Assembly (NCBI GenBank): GCA_964441735.1
Contig: CAYTVB010000013.1
Coordinates: 1-52,129 of the forward strand
From: JASMTM01 sp964441735
GTDB taxonomy: Bacteria > Thermotogota > Thermotogae > Petrotogales > Kosmotogaceae
Reading direction: 5' to 3'
Length of the DNA: 52,129 bases
Shown here: positions 23,486 to 31,743 of the stretch, piece by piece
Layout: each line of letters opens with the position of its first letter
Numbering within the stretch: position 1 is the first letter of the stretch
Translations under genes and position numbers: made by a program
Notes under the pieces: generated by a model
What the model was told of the DNA's origin: nothing
The model's input: only the letters and a program-made list of their open reading frames with translations
Databases searched by the model: none

Positions 23486-25478
23486 AGAAGTAAAAGGCAG
23501 GGTCAAAGAACTCAGGGAAAAGATTAGATATCACAATTACAGATACTATGTAAAAAATGATCCCGTTATAACTGATAGAGAATACGACAGTTTAATGGAT
23601 GAACTGGAATCACTGGAAGAAAAATACCCTGAGCTTATTGCAGATGATTCTCCCACTCAAAGAGTTGGAAACAAACCACAGGAAGGTTTTGAAGAAGTAA
23701 GACATAGATATAGACTGTACAGTCTGGATAACACATATTCAGAAAAAGACGTTCAGGAATTTGACAAAAGGGTAAAAAAGAATCTCGAACTATCTGATAT
23801 TGATTATGTCTGTGAATTAAAGATTGATGGTCTGTCAATATCACTAACATATGAAAATGGAAGGCTGGTTACAGGAGCAACAAGAGGCGATGGTTATGTA
23901 GGGGAGAATGTAACTGAAAACATTAAAACCATTAAATCCATACCTCTGAAGCTTTTTAAAGATCTCTCTATTGAGGTTCGCGGAGAAGTGTATTTACCAA
24001 GGGATGAATTCAAAAAAATAAATGAAGAGCGTCAGAAAAACGGTTTAAATCCCTTTGCTAATCCCAGAAATGCAGCCTCGGGAACGTTAAGGCAGCTTGA
24101 TCCGAGAGAAGTAGCGAAAAGAAATCTTGATGCTTTTTTGTATCAGATCGTACTTCCTCTGGAATATGATCTTGAAACTCAGTTTGAAGTTTTGGAATAC
24201 CTGAGTGATATTGGGTTCAAGACAGAACCAAACGCAAAAAAGGTAAGAAATGTTAAGGGGATAATTGAATTTGCTGACGGATGGCAGGATAAAAAGAATA
24301 ATTTAAATTACGATGTTGATGGTGTTGTGATAAAGGTTAATAAAATCAGTTATCAAAATAAACTGGGTTACACAGCAAAAAATCCACGCTGGGCTATTGC
24401 CTACAAATTCCCAGCTGAGCAGGCAAGGACAAAACTAAAGAAGGTCAATTTACAGGTTGGTCGCCTGGGTACCATTACACCTGTTGCTGAACTTGAACCA
24501 GTGAAATTATCCGGAACGGTAGTCCAAAGGGCTACACTTCATAATTTTGATTATGTTGAAGAAAGAGACATAAGAGAAGGCGACATGGTTCTTGTAGAAA
24601 AAGCTGGTGAAATAATTCCACAGGTAATTAAATCTATCAATGAAGAACGTGATGGGACTGAGAAGGAAATCCAGGTACCTGAAAAATGCCCGATTTGCGG
24701 GGATGATGTGGGAAAAGAAAAAGAAGATGAAGTAGCAATAAGGTGTTTGAATCCCGTGTGTCCCGCAAAGGTTGAAAGACGGATAAGGCATTTTGTTTCA
24801 AGGAATGCAATGGACATTAGCGGGGTGGGCGAAAAGTTGGTAGAGCGACTGGTTAATGAAGGGATAATCGATAACCCGTCAGATTTATATAAAATGTCTC
24901 CAGATGATCTTAGGAAGCTTGGTGAAGGAATAGGTGAAAAGACTGTTGAAAATTTCTTTAAAGAAATCGATAAAAGTAGAAAAAACCCTCTACATAAACT
25001 GCTTGTAGGGCTTGGAATACCTGGAGTAGGAACCAAGCTAGCTCTTGATCTGGCAAGGCATTTCGGAAGCCTTGAAAAGTTAAAAAAAGCAACCAAAGAA
25101 GATTTAGATGAAATCCCCGGAGTCGGTTCCGATCTTGCCAAAAAAATTAGCGATTTTTTTGATAAAGAACATATACAAAAGGAAATTCAAGTATTTGAAG
25201 AAGAAGTGAATACAACAGAAGAAACCAAACAGGTTAAGAAAAAACTAAATGGCCTGACAGTAGTGCTGACCGGAAAATTAGAGAAACTCTCCAGAAAAGA
25301 AGCAGCAGAGCTCTTAACTGCCATGGGAGCCAATGTAACCTCTTCCGTTTCAGGTAATACAGACATGCTTGTTAGGGGTGAAGATCCTGGATCAAAATAC
25401 GATAAAGCAAAGGAACTGGGAGTCAGGATTGTTGAAGAAGACGAATTTTATGACCTCATTGGAGGCGTTGATGAATGA
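23469..25478 (+). CDS. ligA: NAD-dependent DNA ligase
   Basis: The replicative ligase that seals nicks using NAD+. Domains in order: Ia (IRYHNYRYYVKNDPVITD), adenylation domain with the AMP-accepting lysine in CELKIDGLSIS (Lys118 from ATG 23469), RGEVYLP and NPRNAASGTLRQLD, then the OB fold (LQVGRLGTITPVAELEPV). A four-cysteine zinc finger (CPICGDD and CLNPVC) follows, then helix-hairpin-helix repeats and a C-terminal BRCT domain (GLTVVLTGKLEKLSRKEA). The 669 residues are full length. The ATG at 23469 is preferred over TTG 23463 because GGGGGA lies 8 bases upstream. The stop overlaps the cysteine desulfurase start by four bases. Confidence 0.97.
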   Translation: MASISEEVKGRVKELREKIRYHNYRYYVKNDPVITDREYDSLMDELESLEEKYPELIADDSPTQRVGNKPQEGFEEVRHRYRLYSLDNTYSEKDVQEFDKRVKKNLELSDIDYVCELKIDGLSISLTYENGRLVTGATRGDGYVGENVTENIKTIKSIPLKLFKDLSIEVRGEVYLPRDEFKKINEERQKNGLNPFANPRNAASGTLRQLDPREVAKRNLDAFLYQIVLPLEYDLETQFEVLEYLSDIGFKTEPNAKKVRNVKGIIEFADGWQDKKNNLNYDVDGVVIKVNKISYQNKLGYTAKNPRWAIAYKFPAEQARTKLKKVNLQVGRLGTITPVAELEPVKLSGTVVQRATLHNFDYVEERDIREGDMVLVEKAGEIIPQVIKSINEERDGTEKEIQVPEKCPICGDDVGKEKEDEVAIRCLNPVCPAKVERRIRHFVSRNAMDISGVGEKLVERLVNEGIIDNPSDLYKMSPDDLRKLGEGIGEKTVENFFKEIDKSRKNPLHKLLVGLGIPGVGTKLALDLARHFGSLEKLKKATKEDLDEIPGVGSDLAKKISDFFDKEHIQKEIQVFEEEVNTTEETKQVKKKLNGLTVVLTGKLEKLSRKEAAELLTAMGANVTSSVSGNTDMLVRGEDPGSKYDKAKELGVRIVEEDEFYDLIGGVDE

Positions 25479-26602
25479 TATATCTTGATAACAACGCTAC
25501 TACAAAGGTCGATTCTGAAGTTTTGGTAAAGATGAATACCTTTCACAGTAAAACATATGGGAATCCCAATGCTGTTCATCATATGGGGGTTCAGGCTGAG
25601 AATGCAATGAAAAGATCAAGAAAAAAGATTGGCAACCTACTAAAGGCAAAGCCTGAAGAAATATATTTTACTTCAAGCGCTACCGAATCAATTAACTGGA
25701 TTTTGAGATCCTCTGTATTAAATAGAAAGGGAAGGAATAAAGTAATTGCCTCCAGTATTGAACACAAGGCAGTTCTCAATACTTTGCAGGATTTGAAAAA
25801 TCAACATAACATAAGAATTATAACTGTAAAACCTGATAGAGATGGTGTTATAAATGCGAAAAAAATAATTGATGAAGTGGATGAAAATACTTTTCTTGTT
25901 TCCTTGATGGCAGTCAACAATATTACAGGAGCAATTCAACCTTACGAAGAAGTCGGAGAATTTCTTAGCAAAAAAGATGTTCTGTTTCATATAGACGCAG
26001 TTCAGACAGTTGGTAAGCTGGATTTCAATGTTGAAAAGGTAAAATATGATTTTGCATCTTTTAGCGGACATAAGTTCCACGGTCCCAAAGGTGCAGGGCT
26101 ATTGTATGCGAGAAAAGGTATTTTTATAAGACCTTTGATTACAGGTGGCGGTCAGGAACGAGGTATGAGATCAGGAACTCAGAATATTCCGGGAATAGTG
26201 GGTATGGCATTAGCAATGCAAAAATCATATGAAGGTCTTGATGATGTAACGCAAAGAATTAATGATTACAAAATGAAAATAATCAGAGCGATAGAATCTT
26301 TGGGTGGAGTAATAAATGGTTCACCTGATAAAACAATCGTTAATACAATTAACGCTTCGTTTCCCGGGATTAAGGGAGAAGTTATAGTTAACGCATTATC
26401 AGAAAAGGAAGTATTTGTTGGTATCTCTTCAGCATGCTCGACACTTGGCGGTGAAGGAGACTACGTTTTAGAAGAAATGAATCTTGATAACGATGCAATT
26501 TTTGGTTCTTTTAGAATAAGCATGTCAAGATATACCACACATGAAGAAATTGATGAATTTATCGAAATACTGAGAAATGTCGTTTCATTTTTGAATTTTT
26601 AG
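25475..26602 (+). CDS. Cysteine desulfurase (NifS/IscS type)
   Basis: A PLP enzyme that takes sulfur from cysteine for Fe-S clusters and tRNA thiolation. The start, MIYLDNNATTKVD, is characteristic. SATESINWIL binds the cofactor phosphate, IDAVQTVGKL and SGHKFHGPKG place the PLP lysine at Lys200, and RSGTQNIPGIVG follows. The persulfide cysteine is Cys321 in ISSACSTLG. The loop length and sequence fit group I (IscS/NifS) enzymes rather than SufS, but the 375-residue protein is slightly short. No IscU or SufBCD is next to it. The start codon overlaps the ligA stop (ATGA). Confidence 0.93.
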   Translation: MIYLDNNATTKVDSEVLVKMNTFHSKTYGNPNAVHHMGVQAENAMKRSRKKIGNLLKAKPEEIYFTSSATESINWILRSSVLNRKGRNKVIASSIEHKAVLNTLQDLKNQHNIRIITVKPDRDGVINAKKIIDEVDENTFLVSLMAVNNITGAIQPYEEVGEFLSKKDVLFHIDAVQTVGKLDFNVEKVKYDFASFSGHKFHGPKGAGLLYARKGIFIRPLITGGGQERGMRSGTQNIPGIVGMALAMQKSYEGLDDVTQRINDYKMKIIRAIESLGGVINGSPDKTIVNTINASFPGIKGEVIVNALSEKEVFVGISSACSTLGGEGDYVLEEMNLDNDAIFGSFRISMSRYTTHEEIDEFIEILRNVVSFLNF

Positions 26603-26619
26603 CTTTTATTGGTTATAAT
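26591..26619 (+). promoter_or_regulatory. Promoter of the yicC-remA-gmk-rpoZ-coaBC operon
   Basis: TTGAAT at 26591-26596 and TATAAT at 26614-26619 are separated by 17 bases; the -35 box lies inside the end of the cysteine desulfurase gene. A second TATAAT is found at 26624-26629. Predicted transcripts would start 30-40 bases before the yicC ATG. Confidence 0.62.
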
Positions 26620-26630
26620 TGTATATAATT

Positions 26631-26647
26631 AACCCTAATGGGTTTTT
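26631..26647 (+). terminator. Small hairpin with T tract in the yicC leader
   Basis: AACCC, loop TAAT, GGGTT followed by a short T run lies just before the yicC ribosome site and downstream of the promoter at 26591. A five-base stem is weak. It may be a minimal terminator for the upstream ligA operon, a leader element, or chance. Confidence 0.3.
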
Positions 26648-26659
26648 GAGGTGAAGTAT

Positions 26660-27532
26660 ATGTTTAATAGCATGACTGGTTTTGCAAAAGCTGACAATGA
26701 AAAAAACGATATACATTGCTCTGTTGAGGTTAAAAGCGTAAATTCAAAGTATCTGAAAATAGATGCAAATATCCCCGGTAGTTTCTCCGAGATTGAAGTT
26801 AGAACATCTCGATTACTAAGAGAACGGTTAAAGAGGGGTTCAATTAAGGTTTTTGTGGACATAATATTCTTGAAAAAAACGGATATTATTCAGGTTGATA
26901 TGGGTGTGGCTGGAGCCTATTATAAAGCATTGAAAACGATAGCGGATGAATTCAAAATTCCTGACAGAGTAACTCTTGGAGTCATGTCAGGAATGAAAGA
27001 TATTATGAAATATCAGGTTTCAAGTGATTTGAACGAAAAAATCTGGGGATGTCTGGAAGAAGCGCTGGAAGAAGCGATAGATAAGTTAAATGAAGATAGA
27101 AAAAATGAAGGTAAGAATTTATATGAAGTAATGAAAGAATACACTGATCAACTTGACGAGGTAGCTGGAGAGCTGAAAAAAGCTTCCAGTGACTTTGTAA
27201 GTTATTATCGTGATTTAATTTCACGAAGGATATCAGAACTGGTGGATCATGAACTTGACACAGAAAGACTGGAACAGGAAGTTGCCATACTTGCCGAGAA
27301 GGCTGATATAAGCGAAGAAGTCGTAAGATTAAAGTCACATATTAAAACCTTTTCAGAAATTTTGGAAGATGGAAATGAAGTGGGACTGAGACTTGATTTT
27401 TTATGCCAGGAGATGCACAGGGAATTATCAACAATCGCAGCAAAGTCAAAGAAAATGGAGATTTCTTCACTGAGCGTTGATGGAAGAACACTTGTAAACA
27501 AACTAAGAGAACAGGTACAAAACGTAGAATAG
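26660..27532 (+). CDS. yicC: YicC-family endoribonuclease
   Basis: A 290-residue YicC (YloC) family protein. The N-terminus MFNSMTGFAKAD and the following VEVKSVNSKYLKID are the family signature. The C-terminal domain (formerly DUF1732) shows EVAILAEKADISEEVVRLKSHI and LDFLCQEMHRELSTIAAKS. The E. coli homologue acts as an endoribonuclease in RNA decay; that is family knowledge. I chose ATG 26660, behind GAGGTGA, over the GTG at 26651. It leads a gene set also found in Firmicutes (yicC/yloC, remA, gmk, rpoZ, coaBC). Confidence 0.92.
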   Translation: MFNSMTGFAKADNEKNDIHCSVEVKSVNSKYLKIDANIPGSFSEIEVRTSRLLRERLKRGSIKVFVDIIFLKKTDIIQVDMGVAGAYYKALKTIADEFKIPDRVTLGVMSGMKDIMKYQVSSDLNEKIWGCLEEALEEAIDKLNEDRKNEGKNLYEVMKEYTDQLDEVAGELKKASSDFVSYYRDLISRRISELVDHELDTERLEQEVAILAEKADISEEVVRLKSHIKTFSEILEDGNEVGLRLDFLCQEMHRELSTIAAKSKKMEISSLSVDGRTLVNKLREQVQNVE

Positions 27533-27545
27533 GAGGTGTCCTGAA

Positions 27546-27845
27546 TTGTATGGCTTAATCAATGTAGGATTTGGAAATGTAATCATTGGAGACAGGGTAA
27601 TTGCCATAGTTAATCCTGAATCTGCCCCCCTGAAAAGACTAAAGGAAGTGGCTAAAGAAGAAGGCAAACTAATTGATGCAACATATGGGAGAAAAACTAG
27701 AGCTATTGTTATTACGGATAGTAATCATATAATACTTAGCGCTATTCAACCTGAAACAATAGCTTCAAGATTCATGCAAACCTTTACAGATATTGAAAAA
27801 TTGATTGAAGAAATTCGTGAAGCCGGGAGAAATGCAAGTAAATGA
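27546..27845 (+). CDS. remA: RemA/DUF370-family regulatory protein
   Basis: A 99-residue protein of the RemA (extracellular matrix regulatory protein A, DUF370) family. Diagnostic segments are LINVGFGNVIIGDRVIAIVNPESAP, ATYGRKTRAIVITDSNHIILSAIQPETIASRF. In Bacillus subtilis RemA is a DNA-binding activator of matrix genes; that role cannot be assumed here. The C-terminus is a little longer than the roughly 87-residue Bacillus protein. The start is TTG at 27546 with AGGAGGTG upstream. The stop overlaps gmk by four bases. Confidence 0.92.
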   Translation: MYGLINVGFGNVIIGDRVIAIVNPESAPLKRLKEVAKEEGKLIDATYGRKTRAIVITDSNHIILSAIQPETIASRFMQTFTDIEKLIEEIREAGRNASK

Positions 27846-28456
27846 AGGGAATTCCTTTTATAATAACAGGACCCTCTGGCGTAGGAAAAACTTCAATAAT
27901 TAAAAATGTTCTCGAGAAATTTGATAATTTTACTTTTTCCGTTTCTTACACTACCAGACCCAAAAGAAAAGATGAAAAAGAAGGCGTAGATTATTATTTT
28001 ATTTCTGAAGATAGGTTTAAAGAGCTCGTGAAGGCCGGAGAACTGCTTGAATGGGCTGAAGTGCATGGATATCTTTACGGTACATCTGCCAGTTATGTCA
28101 CAAAAAAGCTTGAGGATGGAATAAGTGTTATTTTAGACATTGATGTTCAGGGTGCTTTGAATGTGCTCAAAAAGATTGATGAAATTGTATCCATATTTAT
28201 ATCACCACCTTCATTTGAAGTTTTGAAAGAAAGGCTGATAAAAAGAGGAACTGAAAAAAATGAAGATATTTCAAGGAGATTGAATGATGCAAAGTGGGAA
28301 CTGTCACATCTTTCAGATTTCCATTACGTAGTAGTAAATAAAAGCATAGAGCAGGCTTCAAAAAACATAGAATCTATCATTTTGGCTGAACAGTTAAGAA
28401 CTGAAAGGGTTAAAGATAGACTTGGAATAGAAGAAATTAGTATAAAAGAAAAATAA
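27842..28456 (+). CDS. gmk: Guanylate kinase
   Basis: Phosphorylates GMP to GDP with ATP. The P-loop is GPSGVGKTSIIKNVL (residues about 8-22). The GMP-binding region has SYTTRPKRKDEKEGVDYYFIS, and LEWAEVHGYLYGTS and ILDIDVQGALNV are the other conserved blocks. The 204-residue length is standard. Translation is probably coupled to remA through ATGA and the gene is followed by rpoZ, the common gmk-rpoZ pairing. Confidence 0.96.
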   Translation: MKGIPFIITGPSGVGKTSIIKNVLEKFDNFTFSVSYTTRPKRKDEKEGVDYYFISEDRFKELVKAGELLEWAEVHGYLYGTSASYVTKKLEDGISVILDIDVQGALNVLKKIDEIVSIFISPPSFEVLKERLIKRGTEKNEDISRRLNDAKWELSHLSDFHYVVVNKSIEQASKNIESIILAEQLRTERVKDRLGIEEISIKEK

Positions 28457-28470
28457 GGAGTGAGTTTTTG

Positions 28471-28704
28471 ATGGTTATTAACTATGATAGGTTGCTGAAG
28501 AGAATAAAGCATAAATATGCAATTCCCATAGCAGCTTCAAGAAGAGCGGAAGAACTGGAAGATTTTGGCAGACCCAAGATTGACCAAAGAGTGGTGAAAG
28601 AACTGGGAGATGATGTTAGCGTTGCACTGAAAGAGCTTGAAGAAGGTGTAATTAGAATAAGAAACGAAGAAATGTTGAGGATATTGCTGCCTAAGGTTGA
28701 CTAA
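28471..28704 (+). CDS. rpoZ: RNA polymerase omega subunit
   Basis: The small subunit that helps fold and hold beta'. The 77 residues contain INYDRLLKRIKHKYAIPIAASRRAEEL, matching the omega signature (AxxRAxxL), and a Glu-rich C-terminus (SVALKELEEGVIRI). The ATG at 28471 lies six bases after GGAGTGAG; the preceding TTG is an alternative that would add one residue. It sits between gmk and coaBC, its usual neighbours. Confidence 0.93.
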   Translation: MVINYDRLLKRIKHKYAIPIAASRRAEELEDFGRPKIDQRVVKELGDDVSVALKELEEGVIRIRNEEMLRILLPKVD

Positions 28705-28705
28705 A

Positions 28706-29908
28706 ATGACTTCAATATTGAAAAACAGAAGAATACTACTTTGTATAAGTAGTGGAATTGCCATATATAAAACTGTGGGATTGGTAAGTACTCTGCGAAA
28801 ATCGGGTGCTGATATAAGAATAATTTTAACGCCGAATGCGAAAAAAATGGTATCCGAAATGGTGTTTTCTGCAGTTGGCAATTGCCCTGTTTACAGTGAA
28901 ATGTTCGATGTTAATGATGGCTGGATACCCCATACCGATCTTTCAAACTGGGCAGAATTACTTGTGGTTGCACCAGCCACCGCAAATTCAATAGCCAAAA
29001 TTAATCATGGGATTGCTGACAATCTTCTGCTTACAACCTGTCTTGCCTATAATAGAAAAAAGATGATTGTACCTACCATGAATATAAGAATGTATGAAGA
29101 TATTACAACCCAGCAAAATCTCAAAGATCTTCAGGAAAAAAATTGGGAGGTTCTTGAACCTGGTTTTGGACACCTCGCATGTGGTGATATTGGTCCTGGC
29201 AGGTATCCAGAAAACAAAGTGATTGTACAGAATATTGAATATTTGCTGGGAGAAAAATTACTGGAAGACTTTAATGTACTGGTAACAGCCGGTCCGACAC
29301 GTGAAAAAATTGACAGTGTACGTTATATAAGTAATCGTTCATCGGGAAAAATGGGATATGCAATGGCCAGAGCCTTTAGATATGCGGGATCAAATGTAAA
29401 TTTAATTTCAGGTCCTGTGGACATTGAACCACCGGTTGGCGTTAGAGTAACAAGGGTGGAAAGTACAGAAGAAATGGGAGATTTAGTCGATAGTCTTGGA
29501 AAAAATGCAGATATTATAGTAATGACAGCAGCAGTTTCTGATTATTCTCCAAAAAAATCTGTTTCTCATAAAATAAAAAAATCAGAAGAAAAGCTTGTTC
29601 TTGAATTGACACGAACAAGGGATATTATAAGTACGATAAAAAGTAAAAAAAGAACCATTGTAATAGGATTTTGTGCCGAAGACAAAGATATTGAAAAAAG
29701 AGCACACCAAAAACTAATGAATAAAGATCTCGATATTGTGTTTGCCAATGATATTTCAAAGGAAGGAATTGGTTTTGATACAGAGTACAACGAACTACTT
29801 ATGCTGGCAAAGGATGGAACAAAAGAGCTTTTCCCAAGACTTCCCAAAGAAGAGCTTTCCCTGAAAGCAGTGAAAAAGATAGCGAATTATATCAAAAAGG
29901 TTAAGTGA
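28706..29908 (+). CDS. coaBC: Bifunctional phosphopantothenoylcysteine decarboxylase/synthetase
   Basis: Catalyses two coenzyme A steps: joining cysteine to 4'-phosphopantothenate, then FMN-dependent decarboxylation. The N-terminal CoaC flavoprotein part (about 1-185) shows LCISSGIAIYKT, VAPATANSIAKI, the PxMNxxM-type motif VPTMNIRMYED and ACGDIGPGRYPE. The C-terminal CoaB part begins VLVTAGPTREKIDSVRYISN and RSSGKMGYAMARAF, with the lysine motif VIGFCAED and FANDIS near the end. The 400 residues are full length. The ATG at 28706 lies one base after the rpoZ stop; the upstream TTG at 28697 overlaps rpoZ. Confidence 0.95.
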   Translation: MTSILKNRRILLCISSGIAIYKTVGLVSTLRKSGADIRIILTPNAKKMVSEMVFSAVGNCPVYSEMFDVNDGWIPHTDLSNWAELLVVAPATANSIAKINHGIADNLLLTTCLAYNRKKMIVPTMNIRMYEDITTQQNLKDLQEKNWEVLEPGFGHLACGDIGPGRYPENKVIVQNIEYLLGEKLLEDFNVLVTAGPTREKIDSVRYISNRSSGKMGYAMARAFRYAGSNVNLISGPVDIEPPVGVRVTRVESTEEMGDLVDSLGKNADIIVMTAAVSDYSPKKSVSHKIKKSEEKLVLELTRTRDIISTIKSKKRTIVIGFCAEDKDIEKRAHQKLMNKDLDIVFANDISKEGIGFDTEYNELLMLAKDGTKELFPRLPKEELSLKAVKKIANYIKKVK

Positions 29909-29951
29909 AATCGGAATATAATTTTAAGCAGTATTTCATCTAACTTATCGC

Positions 29952-29980
29952 TTGACAGCCTATAGATAAGCGGTTATAAT
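29952..29980 (+). promoter_or_regulatory. Consensus promoter for the tRNA-rpmG-secE-nusG transcript
   Basis: A perfect TTGACA (29952-29957), 17-base spacer and perfect TATAAT (29975-29980). tRNA-Thr begins 17 bases after the -10 box. It is one of the two best promoters in the window and probably drives both tRNAs and, by read-through, rpmG, secE and nusG. Confidence 0.85.
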
Positions 29981-29996
29981 AAGTATCGATTGTTGG

Positions 29997-30071
29997 GCCA
30001 ACGTAGCTCAACGGAAGAGCGGCTGATTTGTAATCAGCAGGTTGGGGGTTCAAGTCCCTTCGTTGGCTCCA
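29997..30071 (+). tRNA. tRNA-Thr (anticodon TGT)
   Basis: Acceptor stem GCCAACG pairs with CGTTGGC, followed by T and an encoded CCA. The D arm is GCTC/GAGC, the anticodon stem GCTGA/TCAGC holds the loop TTTGTAA (anticodon TGT, reads ACA), and the T loop is TTCAAGT. Its neighbours (tRNA-Tyr, rpmG, secE, nusG) are the usual ones in many bacteria. Confidence 0.97.
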
Positions 30072-30086
30072 CTGAAGATTACCGGT

Positions 30087-30173
30087 GGTAAGGTGCCCGA
30101 GTGGTCAAAGGGGGCGGACTGTAAATCCGCTGGCAGAACGCCTACGGTGGTTCAAACCCACCCCTTACCACCA
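30087..30173 (+). tRNA. tRNA-Tyr (anticodon GTA)
   Basis: A class II tRNA of 87 nt with a long variable arm. Acceptor GGTAAGG pairs with CCTTACC, then A and encoded CCA. Anticodon stem GCGGA/TCCGC holds the loop CTGTAAA (anticodon GTA). It lies 15 bases after tRNA-Thr. Confidence 0.97.
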
Positions 30174-30203
30174 TTAATTATGATATATAGATGAGGTGAC
30201 ATT

Positions 30204-30371
30204 ATGGCCAAAAAAGCAAGAGGAAACAAAGTAGTTGTTACGTTAAAGTGTAGTGAATGTGGCATCAGGAATTATTACCGTTTAAAAAACAAAAGAAAAG
30301 ATTATAAATTGGACGCAAACAAGTACTGTCCAAGATGTAGAAAACATACATTACACAAAGAATCTAAATAA
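30204..30371 (+). CDS. rpmG: 50S ribosomal protein L33 (zinc form)
   Basis: A 55-residue ribosomal protein beginning MAKKARGNKVVVTLKCSEC. Two CxxC pairs (Cys16/Cys19 and Cys42/Cys45) make it the zinc-binding form. The segment RNYYRLKNKRK followed by KYCPRCRKHTLHKE is typical of L33. The ATG follows GAGGTGAC. It stands in the standard place before secE and nusG. Confidence 0.95.
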   Translation: MAKKARGNKVVVTLKCSECGIRNYYRLKNKRKDYKLDANKYCPRCRKHTLHKESK

Positions 30372-30401
30372 CGACCCGGTTTTAATGTCAGGAGGATTTT
30401 T

Positions 30402-30605
30402 ATGGCAAAAAAAGGTTTTTGGAGATTCTTTTCTGAGGTAAAAAGTGAAGCTAAGAAAGTAAGCTGGCCTAATAGAACCCAGCTAATTTCATCTACAGGA
30501 GCTGTCATAGTCGTTTTGATTGTTTCTGGAGCATTTTTGGCCTTGCTTGATCTGTTATTTACAAATGTGATTACAGAATTATTGAAGAATATTATTGGTG
30601 CGTGA
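30402..30605 (+). CDS. secE: Protein translocase subunit SecE
   Basis: The small essential clamp subunit of the SecYEG channel. The 67 residues have the conserved amphipathic helix FFSEVKSEAKKVSWPNRTQL, including the KVSWP motif. One transmembrane helix (GAVIVVLIVSGAFLALLDLLF) follows, as in the short single-helix SecE of most bacteria outside the Enterobacteria. The ATG follows AGGAGG. nusG follows after 22 bases. Confidence 0.95.
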   Translation: MAKKGFWRFFSEVKSEAKKVSWPNRTQLISSTGAVIVVLIVSGAFLALLDLLFTNVITELLKNIIGA

Positions 30606-30627
30606 GTGCTATTTTAGGTGATTCTTA

Positions 30628-31692
30628 GTGAAAAAAAGCTGGTATATAATACAAACTTATTCTGGACTTGAAAACTCAATAAAAGGAGCTCTTGAAGCAA
30701 AAATTGAGTCTTTTGGGTATTCGCATTTGTTTGGTAGGATACTTGTTCCTGAAGAGGTGAAGCTCGATAGAAGTTCACCAGCACAGAAACTTGTATTTCT
30801 TCCGGAAGCAAAGTTACTTGTGAAATCCAATCAGGATGTTCAAAAAGGAGATCCTTTAGCTGAGGAACCTGCAGTCAACGCGAAAAATGACGCGGTCATA
30901 AAAGAGATTAAGAATTACAGAGTAATGCTTGTCGAAACTGTAGACAGAAAATATACGAAAACATACTATGTTCCTGAAAGTGCAAAAATCGAGAGTGGCA
31001 TTAAGCCAGGCTCTCGAATAAGGCAGGGAATGCCGCTTGCAAGTAACGGAGATTACTTTTGCGAACTTGATGGAAGAATAGTATATACGGTTAAGATGAA
31101 GCGAATAGTGGCAGAAAAAGAAAATGGCGATGAAGACGTATATATGGTTTATCCGAAAAGTTATGATACGAAGGCTATAAGAAAAAACGCGAAAATTTCA
31201 CGAGGTCAGCAAATTTCAGAACCGCAGATAACATATGCAAAGATTGAAGGAAGAGTTGAAATAGCCGAGTTATCCAGCAGAAAAGAAATTAAAATATTCA
31301 AGATAAGCAGAACAAGAATATATCCCGGCTATATGTTCATTGAGATGATTATGAATGAAGATACCTGGAACCTTGTAAGAAGTACACCCAACGTTGTAAA
31401 TTTCGTATCTGTTGGTGGACAACCGGTACAGTTAAAGAATAAAGAAGTAAGAGCATTACTAAGACTGGTAGGTCTTGAAGATTACGAAAGAAAAGAAAAG
31501 AAAGCAGTTACCGTTGAAGTTGACTTTGAGCTTGGCGAAATGGTAAGAATAAAATCCGGTCCATTTGAGGACTTTGTTGGAAGAGTAACTGAAATAGATC
31601 CTGAAAGACAGGAAATAAAAGTAGTAGTAAGCATATTTGGAAGAGAAACACCGGTTGTGCTTAAACTATCAGAAGTAGAGAAAATTATTTAG
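30628..31692 (+). CDS. nusG: Transcription factor NusG with an internal inserted domain
   Basis: Binds RNA polymerase and links it to Rho or the ribosome. At 354 residues it is nearly twice the usual 180. The NGN domain begins KKSWYIIQTYSGLENSIKGALEAKI and resumes at about residue 225 with RTRIYPGYMFIEMIMNEDTWNLVR. The 175-180 residues between are a lineage-type insertion, beta-rich and Lys/Glu-rich, with sandwich-hybrid-like stretches (KLLVKSNQDVQKGDPLAEE, GDYFCELDGRIVYTV). The C-terminal KOW domain is MVRIKSGPFEDFVGRVTEID. T. maritima NusG has the same architecture. The start is GTG at 30628 behind TTAGGTGA. Confidence 0.96.
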   Translation: MKKSWYIIQTYSGLENSIKGALEAKIESFGYSHLFGRILVPEEVKLDRSSPAQKLVFLPEAKLLVKSNQDVQKGDPLAEEPAVNAKNDAVIKEIKNYRVMLVETVDRKYTKTYYVPESAKIESGIKPGSRIRQGMPLASNGDYFCELDGRIVYTVKMKRIVAEKENGDEDVYMVYPKSYDTKAIRKNAKISRGQQISEPQITYAKIEGRVEIAELSSRKEIKIFKISRTRIYPGYMFIEMIMNEDTWNLVRSTPNVVNFVSVGGQPVQLKNKEVRALLRLVGLEDYERKEKKAVTVEVDFELGEMVRIKSGPFEDFVGRVTEIDPERQEIKVVVSIFGRETPVVLKLSEVEKII

Positions 31693-31743
31693 CAAAAACG
31701 TGGGAGGAATTTTAATTCCGTTTAACCACAGGGAGGTATTACA

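Noticed and set aside
31703..31719. GGAAT/ATTCC hairpin upstream of rplK as a terminator or L11/L1 control element
   Set aside because: Only five A/T-rich pairs with no proper T run; more likely chance.
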